DNA from: Mucilaginibacter sp.
Lineage (GTDB): Bacteria > Bacteroidota > Bacteroidia > Sphingobacteriales > Sphingobacteriaceae
Reading direction: 5' to 3'
DNA: 64,000 bases
Assembly (NCBI RefSeq): GCF_028288185.1
Contig: NZ_JAQBOF010000028.1
Coordinates: 62,001 to 126,000 of the forward strand
Shown here: in pieces, positions 35,474 through 43,608 of the stretch
Position numbering within the stretch: position 1 is the stretch's first letter
Layout of the letters: each line of letters opens with the position of its first letter
Position numbers and translations under genes: made by a program
Notes under the pieces: generated by a model
Database searches by the model: none
What the model saw: only the letters and a program-made list of their open reading frames with translations
Told to the model about the DNA's origin: nothing

Positions 35474-36928
35474 ATGAAAATGAAAAAGATATATATAGCA
35501 AGCATCTTAGGTGGATTAATGCTGACAGGCATCACAGCTTGTAAAAGAATGTTAGATGTTACACCACAATCGCAAATAACGGGGCAGGTGTATTTTAAAA
35601 ACGAAGGCGATTTTGAACCATTTGTTATAGGTAATTATACATCAATACGTGCCTTTGCAAACTCAATAACTTATGGTACAGAGCGTAGCGAGGAATTGAT
35701 GCAAGGGCCAAATGCGCGGCTAACAACAGCATGGTCGCAAATACTTACAAATACGACAGGTACTATCAATTATAACGGGCAGTACAAAGCTATTGGCAGC
35801 TGTAATTTATTGTTAGAGACTATACAGCCTTTCGCATTCGCAAATGCGACATTAAAAAACAGGCTGATAGCCGAAGCACTTTGCCAGCGTGCCTATACTT
35901 ACTTTTTCCTGGTACGTGTAATTGGCGATACGCCGTTAATGTTAACCGCTGTAAATGACGATAAAGTGCCGCTATTGCCACGCGCCAAAACAGCCGATGT
36001 ATTAAAACAGATCTTTGCTGATCTTGACCAGGCCATTAGTTTGTTTCCTGAAAAAACTTATCCGAATAAGTACCGCTTCTCGTACGGCGCGGCGCAGGCA
36101 CTAAAAGCCGAAGCCAAATTATGGAGCGCTAAAGTAGCAGGCGGCGGCACTACAGATTTTAATGATGCGCTAACCGCAGCCACTGCTGTCGAAAGTACAG
36201 GAGTAAGCTTGTTAGCAAACTTTAAAGATGTTACAACCACCCGTGCTAATGCCGAAGTGATCATGTCGGCCTATTACCAACGCGATGAGACTGGCGCTAA
36301 CTATGCTTTAAACGCGTTGCCGTTTCTTTCAACAGTGCAGGGTGCGGCAAATATTGATAGCATACCTTATTGTTTAACATCAACTAATGGCCAAAGCGGT
36401 TATGAGATCAGCTTGAAAACCAGGCAATTGTTTAGCGGCTTAACTAACGATAAACGGATACCTTATACTTTTATAGCCGAACGCCATGGTACAGCTGCGG
36501 CTAATCATTTCTGGGCTACAAAGCTGCCGGGTAATAAGTATGCAGATGACCGGATATCAGACAATGATGTAATTATGTGGCGCCTGGCGGATGTTTACTT
36601 AATGGAGGCCGAAGCCTATGCAGGGCTGGACAAAACTACAGAGGCTATTAACTACCTGAATAAAGTGAGGGTTAGAGCAGGGGATGGTAACTACCCGGGT
36701 GCAACAGATAAAGCTTCTGTTGAGCGTGCCGTATTTGATGAACGTGGCCGCGAAATGTTTTTTGAGAATAAGCGATGGTACGATATAGTGCGTTTTCACT
36801 ACGGTGGTACTATTAACGCTTATACGTATGTGCCAAACCTGGTGGGCAAGACAACGCCGTTGTTCTGGCCGCTATCTGCAACGGTACTGGCCGCAAATAA
36901 AAACCTGGTACAAACGCAAGGGTACTAA
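35474..36928 (+). CDS. RagB/SusD family nutrient-uptake outer membrane lipoprotein
   Basis: 484 residues with a lipoprotein signal (GITAC lipobox, Cys at about residue 23). The SusD fold shows in LDVTPQSQITGQVYF, the TPR-like helices of the N-terminal half (LIAEALCQRAYTYFFLVRVI), and the C-terminal DERGREMFFENKRWYDIVRF signature. It should cap the SusC barrel and bind the substrate at the cell surface. The operon ends in a strong terminator at 36961-37004. The substrate is unknown: residues that bind glycan are not conserved enough to read. Confidence 0.96.
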   Translation: MKMKKIYIASILGGLMLTGITACKRMLDVTPQSQITGQVYFKNEGDFEPFVIGNYTSIRAFANSITYGTERSEELMQGPNARLTTAWSQILTNTTGTINYNGQYKAIGSCNLLLETIQPFAFANATLKNRLIAEALCQRAYTYFFLVRVIGDTPLMLTAVNDDKVPLLPRAKTADVLKQIFADLDQAISLFPEKTYPNKYRFSYGAAQALKAEAKLWSAKVAGGGTTDFNDALTAATAVESTGVSLLANFKDVTTTRANAEVIMSAYYQRDETGANYALNALPFLSTVQGAANIDSIPYCLTSTNGQSGYEISLKTRQLFSGLTNDKRIPYTFIAERHGTAAANHFWATKLPGNKYADDRISDNDVIMWRLADVYLMEAEAYAGLDKTTEAINYLNKVRVRAGDGNYPGATDKASVERAVFDERGREMFFENKRWYDIVRFHYGGTINAYTYVPNLVGKTTPLFWPLSATVLAANKNLVQTQGY

Positions 36929-36960
36929 TGCAATAGTAGTAGATAGCTTATAGCCACACC

Positions 36961-37004
36961 AAATTTTAAGCCGTCTAACACTTTTGTTGGGCGGCTTAAA
37001 ATTT
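36961..37004 (+). terminator. intrinsic terminator of the SusC/SusD operon
   Basis: AAATTTTAAGCCG and CGGCTTAAAATTT form a perfect 13-bp stem, extended inward by pairing of TCTAACA with TGTTGGG (two wobble pairs). Confidence 0.85.
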
Positions 37005-37102
37005 AATGCAGTGTGACTTTTACAATATCCTATCACTTTTATAGACTTTTTTCTATTTAAAAACCGATAAATTTTTTACCTTCGGGGCCCAAACAAAAGG
37101 CA

Positions 37103-38182
37103 ATGGATTTAAAAAATTATAAAGGAGTTTTGCACGGCGACCAGGTGCAGGAACTATTTGAAGCAGCTAAAAAGCATAAGTTTGCTTTACCTGCGGTAAA
37201 CGTAATAGGCACCAATACAGTTAACGCTGTAATGGAAACAGCAAAGGCGGTTAACTCGCCAGTGATTATTCAATTATCACATGGTGGCGCGCAGTTTTAT
37301 GCCGGTAAATCATTAGACAACTCTAAACTGCAAGCTTGTATTTTAGGTGGCGTATCTGCTGCAAGGCACGTACATTTATTAGCCGAGCATTATGGTGTTG
37401 CGGTTATTTTACATACCGACCACGCTGCTAAAAAATTATTGCCATGGATAGATGGTTTATTAGACTACGGCGAGAAATTTTTTGCTGAAACCGGCAAGCC
37501 GTTATTCTCATCGCACATGTTGGATCTTTCTGAAGAATCAATAGAAGAAAATATAGAGATATCTGCTAAATATTTAGCCCGTATGGCTAAAATGGGTATG
37601 ACGTTAGAAATTGAACTGGGTGTTACCGGCGGCGAAGAAGACGGCGTTGATAACTCTGATGTTGATAGCTCACGTTTATACACCCAGCCAGAGGATGTGG
37701 CTTACAGTTACGAGAACTTATTAAAAGTTAGCCCGCGTTTTACCGTAGCTGCTGCTTTTGGTAACGTACATGGTGTTTACAAACCAGGTAACGTAAAACT
37801 ACAACCGGTAATTTTGCATAACTCACAAGAGTATGTTAAACAGAAATTTAACCTGAAAGACGAAAAACCTATCAACTTTGTATTCCACGGTGGATCTGGT
37901 TCAAGCCAGGAAGAAATCCGTGAAGCTATTGGTTACGGTGCCATCAAAATGAATATTGATACCGATATGCAATGGGCGTACTGGGAAGGTATTAAAGACT
38001 ACTACCAATCTAAAGAAGCTTATCTTCAAGATCAAATTGGTAACCCTGAAGGTTCAGACTCTCCAAATAAAAAATATTACGACCCGCGTGTATGGTTACG
38101 CAAAGGCGAGGAGAACTTTGTTAAACGCTTAACTGCGGCTTTCGAGGATTTAAATTGTATCAACGCGACCGACAAATTATAA
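37103..38182 (+). CDS. fbaA: fructose-bisphosphate aldolase, class II
   Basis: 359 residues, the same length as the E. coli class IIA enzyme. The zinc/catalytic motif HTDHAAKKLLPW places the base at D106 and a zinc ligand at H107. Other signatures are GVTGGEEDGVDNSDVDSSRL, FGNVHGVYKPGNV and the C-terminal VFHGGSGSSQEEI and MNIDTDMQWAYW. It interconverts fructose-1,6-bisphosphate and two triose phosphates. It is a single gene closed by a strong terminator. Confidence 0.97.
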   Translation: MDLKNYKGVLHGDQVQELFEAAKKHKFALPAVNVIGTNTVNAVMETAKAVNSPVIIQLSHGGAQFYAGKSLDNSKLQACILGGVSAARHVHLLAEHYGVAVILHTDHAAKKLLPWIDGLLDYGEKFFAETGKPLFSSHMLDLSEESIEENIEISAKYLARMAKMGMTLEIELGVTGGEEDGVDNSDVDSSRLYTQPEDVAYSYENLLKVSPRFTVAAAFGNVHGVYKPGNVKLQPVILHNSQEYVKQKFNLKDEKPINFVFHGGSGSSQEEIREAIGYGAIKMNIDTDMQWAYWEGIKDYYQSKEAYLQDQIGNPEGSDSPNKKYYDPRVWLRKGEENFVKRLTAAFEDLNCINATDKL

Positions 38183-38202
38183 TACATAATTTTAGTAATT
38201 TT

Positions 38203-38238
38203 AAAAAGCGCCAATGCAAAACATTGGCGCTTTTTTTT
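38203..38238 (+). terminator. intrinsic terminator of fbaA
   Basis: AAAAAGCGCCAATG and CATTGGCGCTTTTT form a stem followed by eight T in total. Confidence 0.9.
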
Positions 38239-38270
38239 AGTTATAGAACCTATAAATTATTGATTGCATT

Positions 38271-38774
38271 ATGGCGGATAAAAAGAATTTTTTCGAGAGA
38301 TTTTCAAATAAAGCTACGGCCGCTACCGGCACTTCGGCAGCATTTTTTACCGCTATAAGCGTTATTGTGGTTTGGGGTATTACAGGGCCAATATTTAAGT
38401 ATTCTGATACCTGGCAGCTCATTATTAATACAGGTACAACGATTGTTACCTTTTTAATGGTTTTCCTGATCCAGAAATCACAAAATAAAGATTCGAAAGC
38501 CATACATCTAAAGTTAAATGAGTTGCTGGCATCACACCAGGGCGCAAGTAACCGCATGGTTGATATTGAAGACCTGACCGAAATGGAACTTGATCATCTT
38601 CATAAATTTTATGTACAATTGTCTGACCTTGCCGAGATGGAGGACGACTTAACCTGTACGCATTCTATCGATGCTGCGCAAGAGAATCATAACTTAAAAC
38701 TAAGTAACTTTAAAACAAAAAAGCATTATATAGATGCCAGAGCCCACAGAGATTCAAGTAAACAAAGTAAGTGA
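38271..38774 (+). CDS. low-affinity iron permease family protein
   Basis: 167 residues with two membrane helices (about 20-42 and 50-72) separated by a short loop. The pattern TGTSAAFFTAISVIVVWGITGP and NTGTTIVTFLMVFLIQKSQNKDS followed by an amphipathic KLNELLASHQGASNRMVDIEDL tail matches the low-affinity iron permease family, named after yeast Fet4. A transport role in bacteria is not established; the protein may be a small membrane adaptor. Its last 41 bases overlap the GNAT gene in another frame. Confidence 0.88.
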   Translation: MADKKNFFERFSNKATAATGTSAAFFTAISVIVVWGITGPIFKYSDTWQLIINTGTTIVTFLMVFLIQKSQNKDSKAIHLKLNELLASHQGASNRMVDIEDLTEMELDHLHKFYVQLSDLAEMEDDLTCTHSIDAAQENHNLKLSNFKTKKHYIDARAHRDSSKQSK

Positions 38775-39165
38775 CCCGGCCAGCCTTGAAAAGGTTTTTG
38801 CCATACGCCGCGAAGTTTTTGTTGGCGAACAAAATTGCCCGCCCGAACTTGAGTGGGAGCATGAGGACGAATCCACCCATTTTTTAGCTACTGTTGATGG
38901 CGTGCCCGCGGGTGCATCGCGCTGGCGCAAAACAGATAATGGCTATAAGCTGGAGCGCTTTGCCGTACTCAAACAATTTAGAGGGCAAGGCGTAGCGCAG
39001 CAACTGGTAAAAACTGTTTTAGCCGACTTACCTGCTGACGCCGATTATATATATCTTAACGCGCAATTACTAGCCATAGGCCTTTATGAAAAGTTTGGTT
39101 TTGTAAAAGAAGGCCCGCAGTTTGAGGAAGCGGGGATACAGCATTTTAAGATGGTGAAGCGGTAA
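38734..39165 (+). CDS. GNAT family N-acetyltransferase (YjcF/ElaA-like)
   Basis: 143 residues. It opens with VFAIRREVFVGEQNCPPELE, the typical start of the YjcF/ElaA-like branch, then GASRWRKTDNGYKLERFAVL and the acetyl-CoA loop QFRGQGVAQQL, ending in YEKFGFVKEGPQFEEAGIQH. The substrate is unknown. The start overlaps the preceding permease-like gene by 41 bases, so translational coupling is likely. Confidence 0.9.
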   Translation: MPEPTEIQVNKVSDPASLEKVFAIRREVFVGEQNCPPELEWEHEDESTHFLATVDGVPAGASRWRKTDNGYKLERFAVLKQFRGQGVAQQLVKTVLADLPADADYIYLNAQLLAIGLYEKFGFVKEGPQFEEAGIQHFKMVKR

Positions 39166-39173
39166 TTGATATA

Positions 39174-39324
39174 GGTTGGGCTAAAGCCCGTCCTTCTATA
39201 ATTTCTTTACCCGTCCCATTTATGGGACGGCAATGAATTTTGAAGTTTTGTAAATTGACATATTCATTGCCGTTGGCTTTAGCCAACGGATAACAGCCAA
39301 TCGAGAAAATGGCTTTAGCCAAAC
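39174..39324. repeat. compound palindromic repeat (GGCTTTAGCC family)
   Basis: Three GGCTAAAGCC/GGCTTTAGCC-type palindromes (near 39178, 39270-39289 and 39309-39324) surround a CCGTCCCA/TGGGACGG hairpin at 39211-39230 and an inverted pair GGCAATGAAT (39229-39238) with ATTCATTGCC (39262-39271). It separates the convergent GNAT and HMG-CoA lyase genes. No protein is encoded. Confidence 0.75.
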
Positions 39325-39325
39325 A

Positions 39326-40183
39326 TCACCCAAACACCCTCACCGAATAATCCAACGCCTCCTTTAATTTGTCGTTATTAAGCCCCTGTAGCGCACTCTG
39401 CGATTCAAGATAACTAATTAAGTTTTCGGTAGCGATGTTGCCTGTAAGGTCATCTTTGGCCATGGGACAGCCTCCATAGCCTTTTAACGCACTGTCAAAA
39501 CGTTTGCAGCCGCTATGGTAGGCTGCTTCTACTTTTGCACGCCATGTATCAGGTGTGCTATGCAGGTGTACGCCAAATTCTGTTTTAGGAAATTGGACGC
39601 AAAGTTGCGGATATATGCTCTTTATTTGTTCGGGGGTAGCTATGCCGATCGTATCAGATAAAGCGATAATATTAATGCCTTGGTTGACCAATTTCTCAGT
39701 CCAATATTTTACAATCTCCATGTTCCATTCATCCCCATAAGGATTGCCAAAACCCATAGATAGATAAACCAGTAGTTGTTTGTTGTTATCAACACATAAG
39801 GCTTTGATCTTTTTAACCGTATCAAAAGCATCAATCAGTGTTGAATTTGTATTACGCAATTGGAACGTCTCTGAGATAGAAAAAGGATAGCCCAGGTAAG
39901 TTATCTCGTTATGTTTAACAGCATCCTCAGCGCCCCTGAAATTGGCTATAATGGCTAATAATTTGGATTTAGTATTGCTCAAGTCTAACTTAGCTAACAC
40001 CTCTGCTGTATCCCACATTTGCGGTATGGCTTTAGGTGATACAAAACTCCCGAAATCGATCGTATCAAACCCAACTTGTAAAAGCAGGTTAATGTACTCC
40101 GCTTTTATAGCAGTGGGTACAAAGTTGGGTAAACCCTGCATCGCATCGCGCGGACATTCAGTAAGTTTTATTTGTTGCTCCAT
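39326..40183 (-). CDS. HMG-CoA lyase-like enzyme
   Basis: 285 residues of the DRE-TIM aldolase/lyase barrel: LTECPRDAMQGLPNFV at the start carries the catalytic Arg-Asp pair, the metal-binding HLHSTPD lies near 205-211, and the active-site loop reads GYGGCPMAKDDLTGNIATE (family consensus GCPYA...GN). The expected reaction is cleavage of HMG-CoA to acetoacetate and acetyl-CoA in leucine breakdown. The neighbour is unexpected: the stop of the glutathionylspermidine-synthase-like gene overlaps this start by one base. Confidence 0.88.
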   Translation of the reverse strand: MEQQIKLTECPRDAMQGLPNFVPTAIKAEYINLLLQVGFDTIDFGSFVSPKAIPQMWDTAEVLAKLDLSNTKSKLLAIIANFRGAEDAVKHNEITYLGYPFSISETFQLRNTNSTLIDAFDTVKKIKALCVDNNKQLLVYLSMGFGNPYGDEWNMEIVKYWTEKLVNQGINIIALSDTIGIATPEQIKSIYPQLCVQFPKTEFGVHLHSTPDTWRAKVEAAYHSGCKRFDSALKGYGGCPMAKDDLTGNIATENLISYLESQSALQGLNNDKLKEALDYSVRVFG

Positions 40184-41316
40184 TACAATATTAAATGTGG
40201 TACAAAACGGCTCAGGTTGTCGGTTATTAACGTGTTTGACTCCCTAATACCGATTCCTGCCGGTTGCTGGCCAATTATCCAACTGCCTATAACCGGATGG
40301 TTGCCATCAAAATCAGGCAGTTTACACAACTCCTGGAAAATATATCCTTCGGCACCATAATCGCCATCTGATGATGCAACCAGTTTTTCATTTTCAACTA
40401 TGGTGATATTGGCGCCTTCGCGCGATAACAATGGCTTCTTTACATAATCTTTTAAATTACTGCGGGTAAAATAAGCAGGCAGTAAATTGTTATGGTAGGG
40501 GAACAGTTGCCATAATATAGGCAATATAGCCTTGTTGCTCAAAATCATTTTCCAAGAGGGCTCTATCCAACAGGCTTTTAGTTGATCTGCAACTAAGTTC
40601 TGTCCAAACTCTTCATCTATCATCCATTCATACGGATAAAGCTTAAATATATTGCGGATGGGTTGGTTATCCAGATCGACAAAGTAGCCATTGTTATTAT
40701 CCCAGCCAATATCTTCAATATAAATAAACTTAGTATCCAGTCCGCCCTGCATAGCGCAGTCTTGCAGATAAGCAGTTGTCGTAAAATCTTCTAAAATATC
40801 TTTTACACAGGTAAAATACAGTGTGTCTTTATACAGGTAGTCTTTCAGGTATTTCCAGTACTCAATAAGCTTTTCATGCATAGAGTTAAACTGGTCCTTT
40901 GGCTCATCGAAATCTTTTAACCAAAACCATTGTACTATGGATGCTTCAAAGATAGATGTGGGGGTATCAGCATTAAACTCTAATAATTTAGGTTCGTTTT
41001 TGCCGTCATACTGCAAATCAAACCTGCCGTATATAGCAGGGGCATCATTGTTCCAACTATCAACAATATGCGGCACGATATACTGCGGTATCATGAATTG
41101 GTTAAACAAGTTGTTGTCTATAACATGTTGTACGGCCTGTATGCACATATCCCAAAGTTCGGCAGTAACGGCTTCCAGTTTTAATATTTCGGGCATAGTG
41201 AAGGTATAATAAGCAGATTCGTCCCAGTAAGGCACATCCGCCGTATGGAAGCCAAAGCCCAGGCCTTCAACCGTTTTTTGCCAGTTATTACGTGGCATAA
41301 TTTTTATACGTTGCAT
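40183..41316 (-). CDS. glutathionylspermidine synthase-like ATP-grasp protein (YgiC/YjfC type)
   Basis: 377 residues, the length of the synthetase-only YgiC/YjfC proteins (no amidase domain). The visible signatures are GFGFHTADVPYWDESAYYTF at the start, YGRFDLQYDG and KLLEFNADTPTSIFEAS, and the C-terminal KPLLSREGANI with GDYGAEGYIFQEL, which form the ATP/Mg site. E. coli YgiC did not behave as a glutathionylspermidine synthase as far as I recall, so the acceptor is open. It follows a small lipoprotein with a SRGGFG motif by 3 bases, as ygiC follows ygiB in enterobacteria, and overlaps the HMG-CoA lyase-like gene by one base. Confidence 0.9.
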   Translation of the reverse strand: MQRIKIMPRNNWQKTVEGLGFGFHTADVPYWDESAYYTFTMPEILKLEAVTAELWDMCIQAVQHVIDNNLFNQFMIPQYIVPHIVDSWNNDAPAIYGRFDLQYDGKNEPKLLEFNADTPTSIFEASIVQWFWLKDFDEPKDQFNSMHEKLIEYWKYLKDYLYKDTLYFTCVKDILEDFTTTAYLQDCAMQGGLDTKFIYIEDIGWDNNNGYFVDLDNQPIRNIFKLYPYEWMIDEEFGQNLVADQLKACWIEPSWKMILSNKAILPILWQLFPYHNNLLPAYFTRSNLKDYVKKPLLSREGANITIVENEKLVASSDGDYGAEGYIFQELCKLPDFDGNHPVIGSWIIGQQPAGIGIRESNTLITDNLSRFVPHLIL

Positions 41317-41319
41317 AAT

Positions 41320-41613
41320 TTATGAAGAAACATGAAAACCGCCCGACCTGCCAAAACCACCTCTTGAAATGCTACCCTCAGACATGTGAACGCCCGCGTT
41401 TGAGTATCCCTGGCGTATATACCTTCCGCCATAATAAGTGCCGTAAGGCCTGAATATGTAATAGCCATGATAGCCACTATGCCCGTGGGTATAACTGCCC
41501 GTAGTATCGGTACGCATATACAAACGATTATGATCCCAACTGTTATCATCCTTATTTTTACAGCCTAACAGGGCTGTAACCAAAACCAATGTTATAGCTT
41601 TTGATTTTTTCAT
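41320..41613 (-). CDS. small lipoprotein with C-terminal SRGGFG motif (YgiB-like)
   Basis: 97 residues with a lipobox (TALLGC, Cys at about residue 18). The mature part is rich in Gly, Tyr, His and Ser and ends in SISRGGFGRSGGFHVSS. E. coli YgiB (DUF1190) carries a similar RGGFG motif near its C-terminus and is encoded before ygiC; here the same order appears with a YgiC-like gene 3 bases downstream. The rest is too short and divergent for a firm family call. It may be a partner or substrate of the ATP-grasp enzyme. Confidence 0.7.
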   Translation of the reverse strand: MKKSKAITLVLVTALLGCKNKDDNSWDHNRLYMRTDTTGSYTHGHSGYHGYYIFRPYGTYYGGRYIRQGYSNAGVHMSEGSISRGGFGRSGGFHVSS

Positions 41614-41623
41614 GATACAGCGC

Positions 41624-41953
41624 TTATTTTACAGTTACAAAAAATTCGTAATCCTTTTTAACTTTGATATTCTGCGTGTCGCCATTATCATTTTCGCCTT
41701 CTGTTTTGAAACTTTCAAGCCCGGCAACGGTATCTTTTTTATTGAACTCGTTAATTATAGATCCCTTGCGCCAAACTTTATAATGTGTGGTTAATTCGTC
41801 CTTTAGCGAGTCAAGGTGACGGCTGCTCAGGGTAACTTCTACACTGCCGTTCTTATCAACAGTTTTTGCCTGGTCGTCATTATTGTTGTTGTTATCATCG
41901 CAGGCGCTTACCAGTAAAATGCCGGCAATACAAATAGGTAATATTTTTTTCAT
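41624..41953 (-). CDS. putative lipoprotein, first gene of the YgiC-like operon
   Basis: 109 residues from the ATG at 41953; a longer frame from 42010 would begin upstream of the expected transcript start. The signal ends in LVSAC (Cys about residue 17), followed by an Asp/Asn-rich spacer (DDNNNNNDDQ) and a soluble domain with SVEVTLSSRHLDSLKDELT and VKKDYEFFVTVK. No family recognised. It lies 10 bases before the SRGGFG lipoprotein gene. Confidence 0.75.
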   Translation of the reverse strand: MKKILPICIAGILLVSACDDNNNNNDDQAKTVDKNGSVEVTLSSRHLDSLKDELTTHYKVWRKGSIINEFNKKDTVAGLESFKTEGENDNGDTQNIKVKKDYEFFVTVK

Positions 41954-42003
41954 ATCAATTGGATGTTTAGGTTTAAATAATGTTACAGCCAACATTATAA
42001 ACT

Positions 42004-42034
42004 CAAACATACATCAAAATGAAATCACATCAAA
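42004..42034 (-). promoter_or_regulatory. promoter of the four-gene YgiC-like operon
   Basis: On the reverse strand TTTG (42034-42031) and TATGTTTG (42011-42004) are 19 bases apart, matching the Bacteroidota -33/-7 pair. The start of transcription would be near 41998, upstream of the ATG at 41953. Confidence 0.7.
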
Positions 42035-42037
42035 AGC

Positions 42038-43348
42038 TTAATCAGCTTTTGCCAACTGTTTATCTTTTTTTGGTAATTCTTCTCTTTTAAACCTGCGGAT
42101 GATGAGCCTACTGCCACCGTTATTAGCTAAATAATTGCCTATCCAGTTTATAAAAACAATAACCTTGTTTCTGAAGCCCAGTAACGACACCAGGTGTACA
42201 AACATCCAGATCAACCAGGCAAAAAAGCCCTGAAACTTTATTTTGCCCAGATCAGCAATAGCTTTATTCCGCCCAATAGTAGCTAATGATCCTTTATCGT
42301 TGTATTTAAACGGTATGGTTGGCTCGCCTTTAATCAGGCGCATAATGTTTTTACCGGCCAGTTGGCCTTGCTGTATAGCCACCTGCGCCACACCGGGGTG
42401 ACCCTTCGGAGTTTCGTCAGTTATCATCGCAGCTACATCGCCAATGGCAAATACGTTTTCAGAACCTTTTATACGATTAATAGTATCTACGCTTATGCGG
42501 TTGCCACGCTCAATATTATCCTTACCTATTCCATCAGGCACTACACCCATAACCCCGGCGCTCCATATTACGTTTTTGGTTTTGATGGATTTGCCGCCTT
42601 CAAACTTTATTACCTCACCATCGTAACTTTCAACTTTTACATTTAGTAAAACCTCAACGCCCATATCTGTTAAAAATTTCCTGGCCGCTTTTGATCCCTG
42701 GTCAGAAAACGGCCCGAGTACTTTCGGCAGAAAATCTACCAGGTAAACTCTCATGTGGTTTTTTTCCAGGTCGGGATAATCGCGCGTCAGTATATGATTG
42801 CGCAATTCGGCCAAAGCGCCTGCAAGCTCCACACCGGTAGGCCCTGCACCAACCAGTACAAAGGATAGATAGGGTTCTTTTTCTTCCTTAGTGGTCTTTA
42901 AAGAGGCTTCTTCGAGGTTCTGCAAGATAAGGTACCGAAGGTTTAATGCTTCGGGTATTGATTTCATGGGCATTGCAAAACGCTCTATCTCTTTATTACC
43001 GAAAAAGTTAGTGGTCGATCCGGTTGCTATCACCAAATAATCATAAGCAATGTCGCCGGTATCTGTTATAACGGTATTCTTTTCCAGATTAACTCCCGAA
43101 ACTTCGGCAATGCGAAACCTGAAGTTTTTTTGTGAAGCGAAATTCTTTCTTAACGAGAACGCAATAGACTCTGACTCCAAACTGCCGGTAGCCACCTGGT
43201 ACAATAGGGGCTGAAAAGTGTGGTAGTTATGCTTATCCAGCATTAAAACATCTACCGGTTTATCGGCAAGCTGTTTGGCAACTTCCATGCCGGCAAAGCC
43301 GCCGCCTATGATAACTACTTGTGGGAATTGTGATTTAGTTGAGCTCAT
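42038..43348 (-). CDS. type II NADH dehydrogenase-like flavoprotein (NDH-2)
   Basis: 436 residues with two dinucleotide-binding folds: FAD at about residues 10-40 (VVIIGGGFAGMEVAKQL) and NAD(P)H at about 165-200 (VLVGAGPTGVELAGALAEL). VFAIGDVAAM precedes the C-terminal membrane-associated part (GFFAWLIWMFVHLVSLLGFR). NDH-2 oxidises NADH and reduces menaquinone without pumping protons. It is alone on this strand, immediately upstream of the YgiC-like operon promoter. Confidence 0.92.
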   Translation of the reverse strand: MSSTKSQFPQVVIIGGGFAGMEVAKQLADKPVDVLMLDKHNYHTFQPLLYQVATGSLESESIAFSLRKNFASQKNFRFRIAEVSGVNLEKNTVITDTGDIAYDYLVIATGSTTNFFGNKEIERFAMPMKSIPEALNLRYLILQNLEEASLKTTKEEKEPYLSFVLVGAGPTGVELAGALAELRNHILTRDYPDLEKNHMRVYLVDFLPKVLGPFSDQGSKAARKFLTDMGVEVLLNVKVESYDGEVIKFEGGKSIKTKNVIWSAGVMGVVPDGIGKDNIERGNRISVDTINRIKGSENVFAIGDVAAMITDETPKGHPGVAQVAIQQGQLAGKNIMRLIKGEPTIPFKYNDKGSLATIGRNKAIADLGKIKFQGFFAWLIWMFVHLVSLLGFRNKVIVFINWIGNYLANNGGSRLIIRRFKREELPKKDKQLAKAD

Positions 43349-43608
43349 GGTATGTTATTTAAAAGCAAGCTATTATATCATAAAATAACTAACTCTTCAA
43401 AACAAAAATCATTCCGTATAGTGATAAAAAATATAGATAAGTGAGCAACGTCATTATTAATAAGCTCGGCGGTCATTTATTCAACCTACTAATAGGTATA
43501 GTTTTACAATTCTTTTACAACCTATTTAAACAAAATGACATGGAAAATTTAATTTCAGACAAAAGGGTACTTTTAACAGACGCCCCTGGCAATTTAATAA
43601 ATATAACT

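Noticed and set aside
38155..38358. Open frame overlapping the fbaA end and terminator
   Set aside because: It runs through the fbaA terminator and the next gene in another frame; a shadow.
43441..43608. Upstream extension of the alcohol dehydrogenase from a GTG
   Set aside because: The family normally starts at MKALVYHGPG (43609); the extra 56 residues show no homology pattern.
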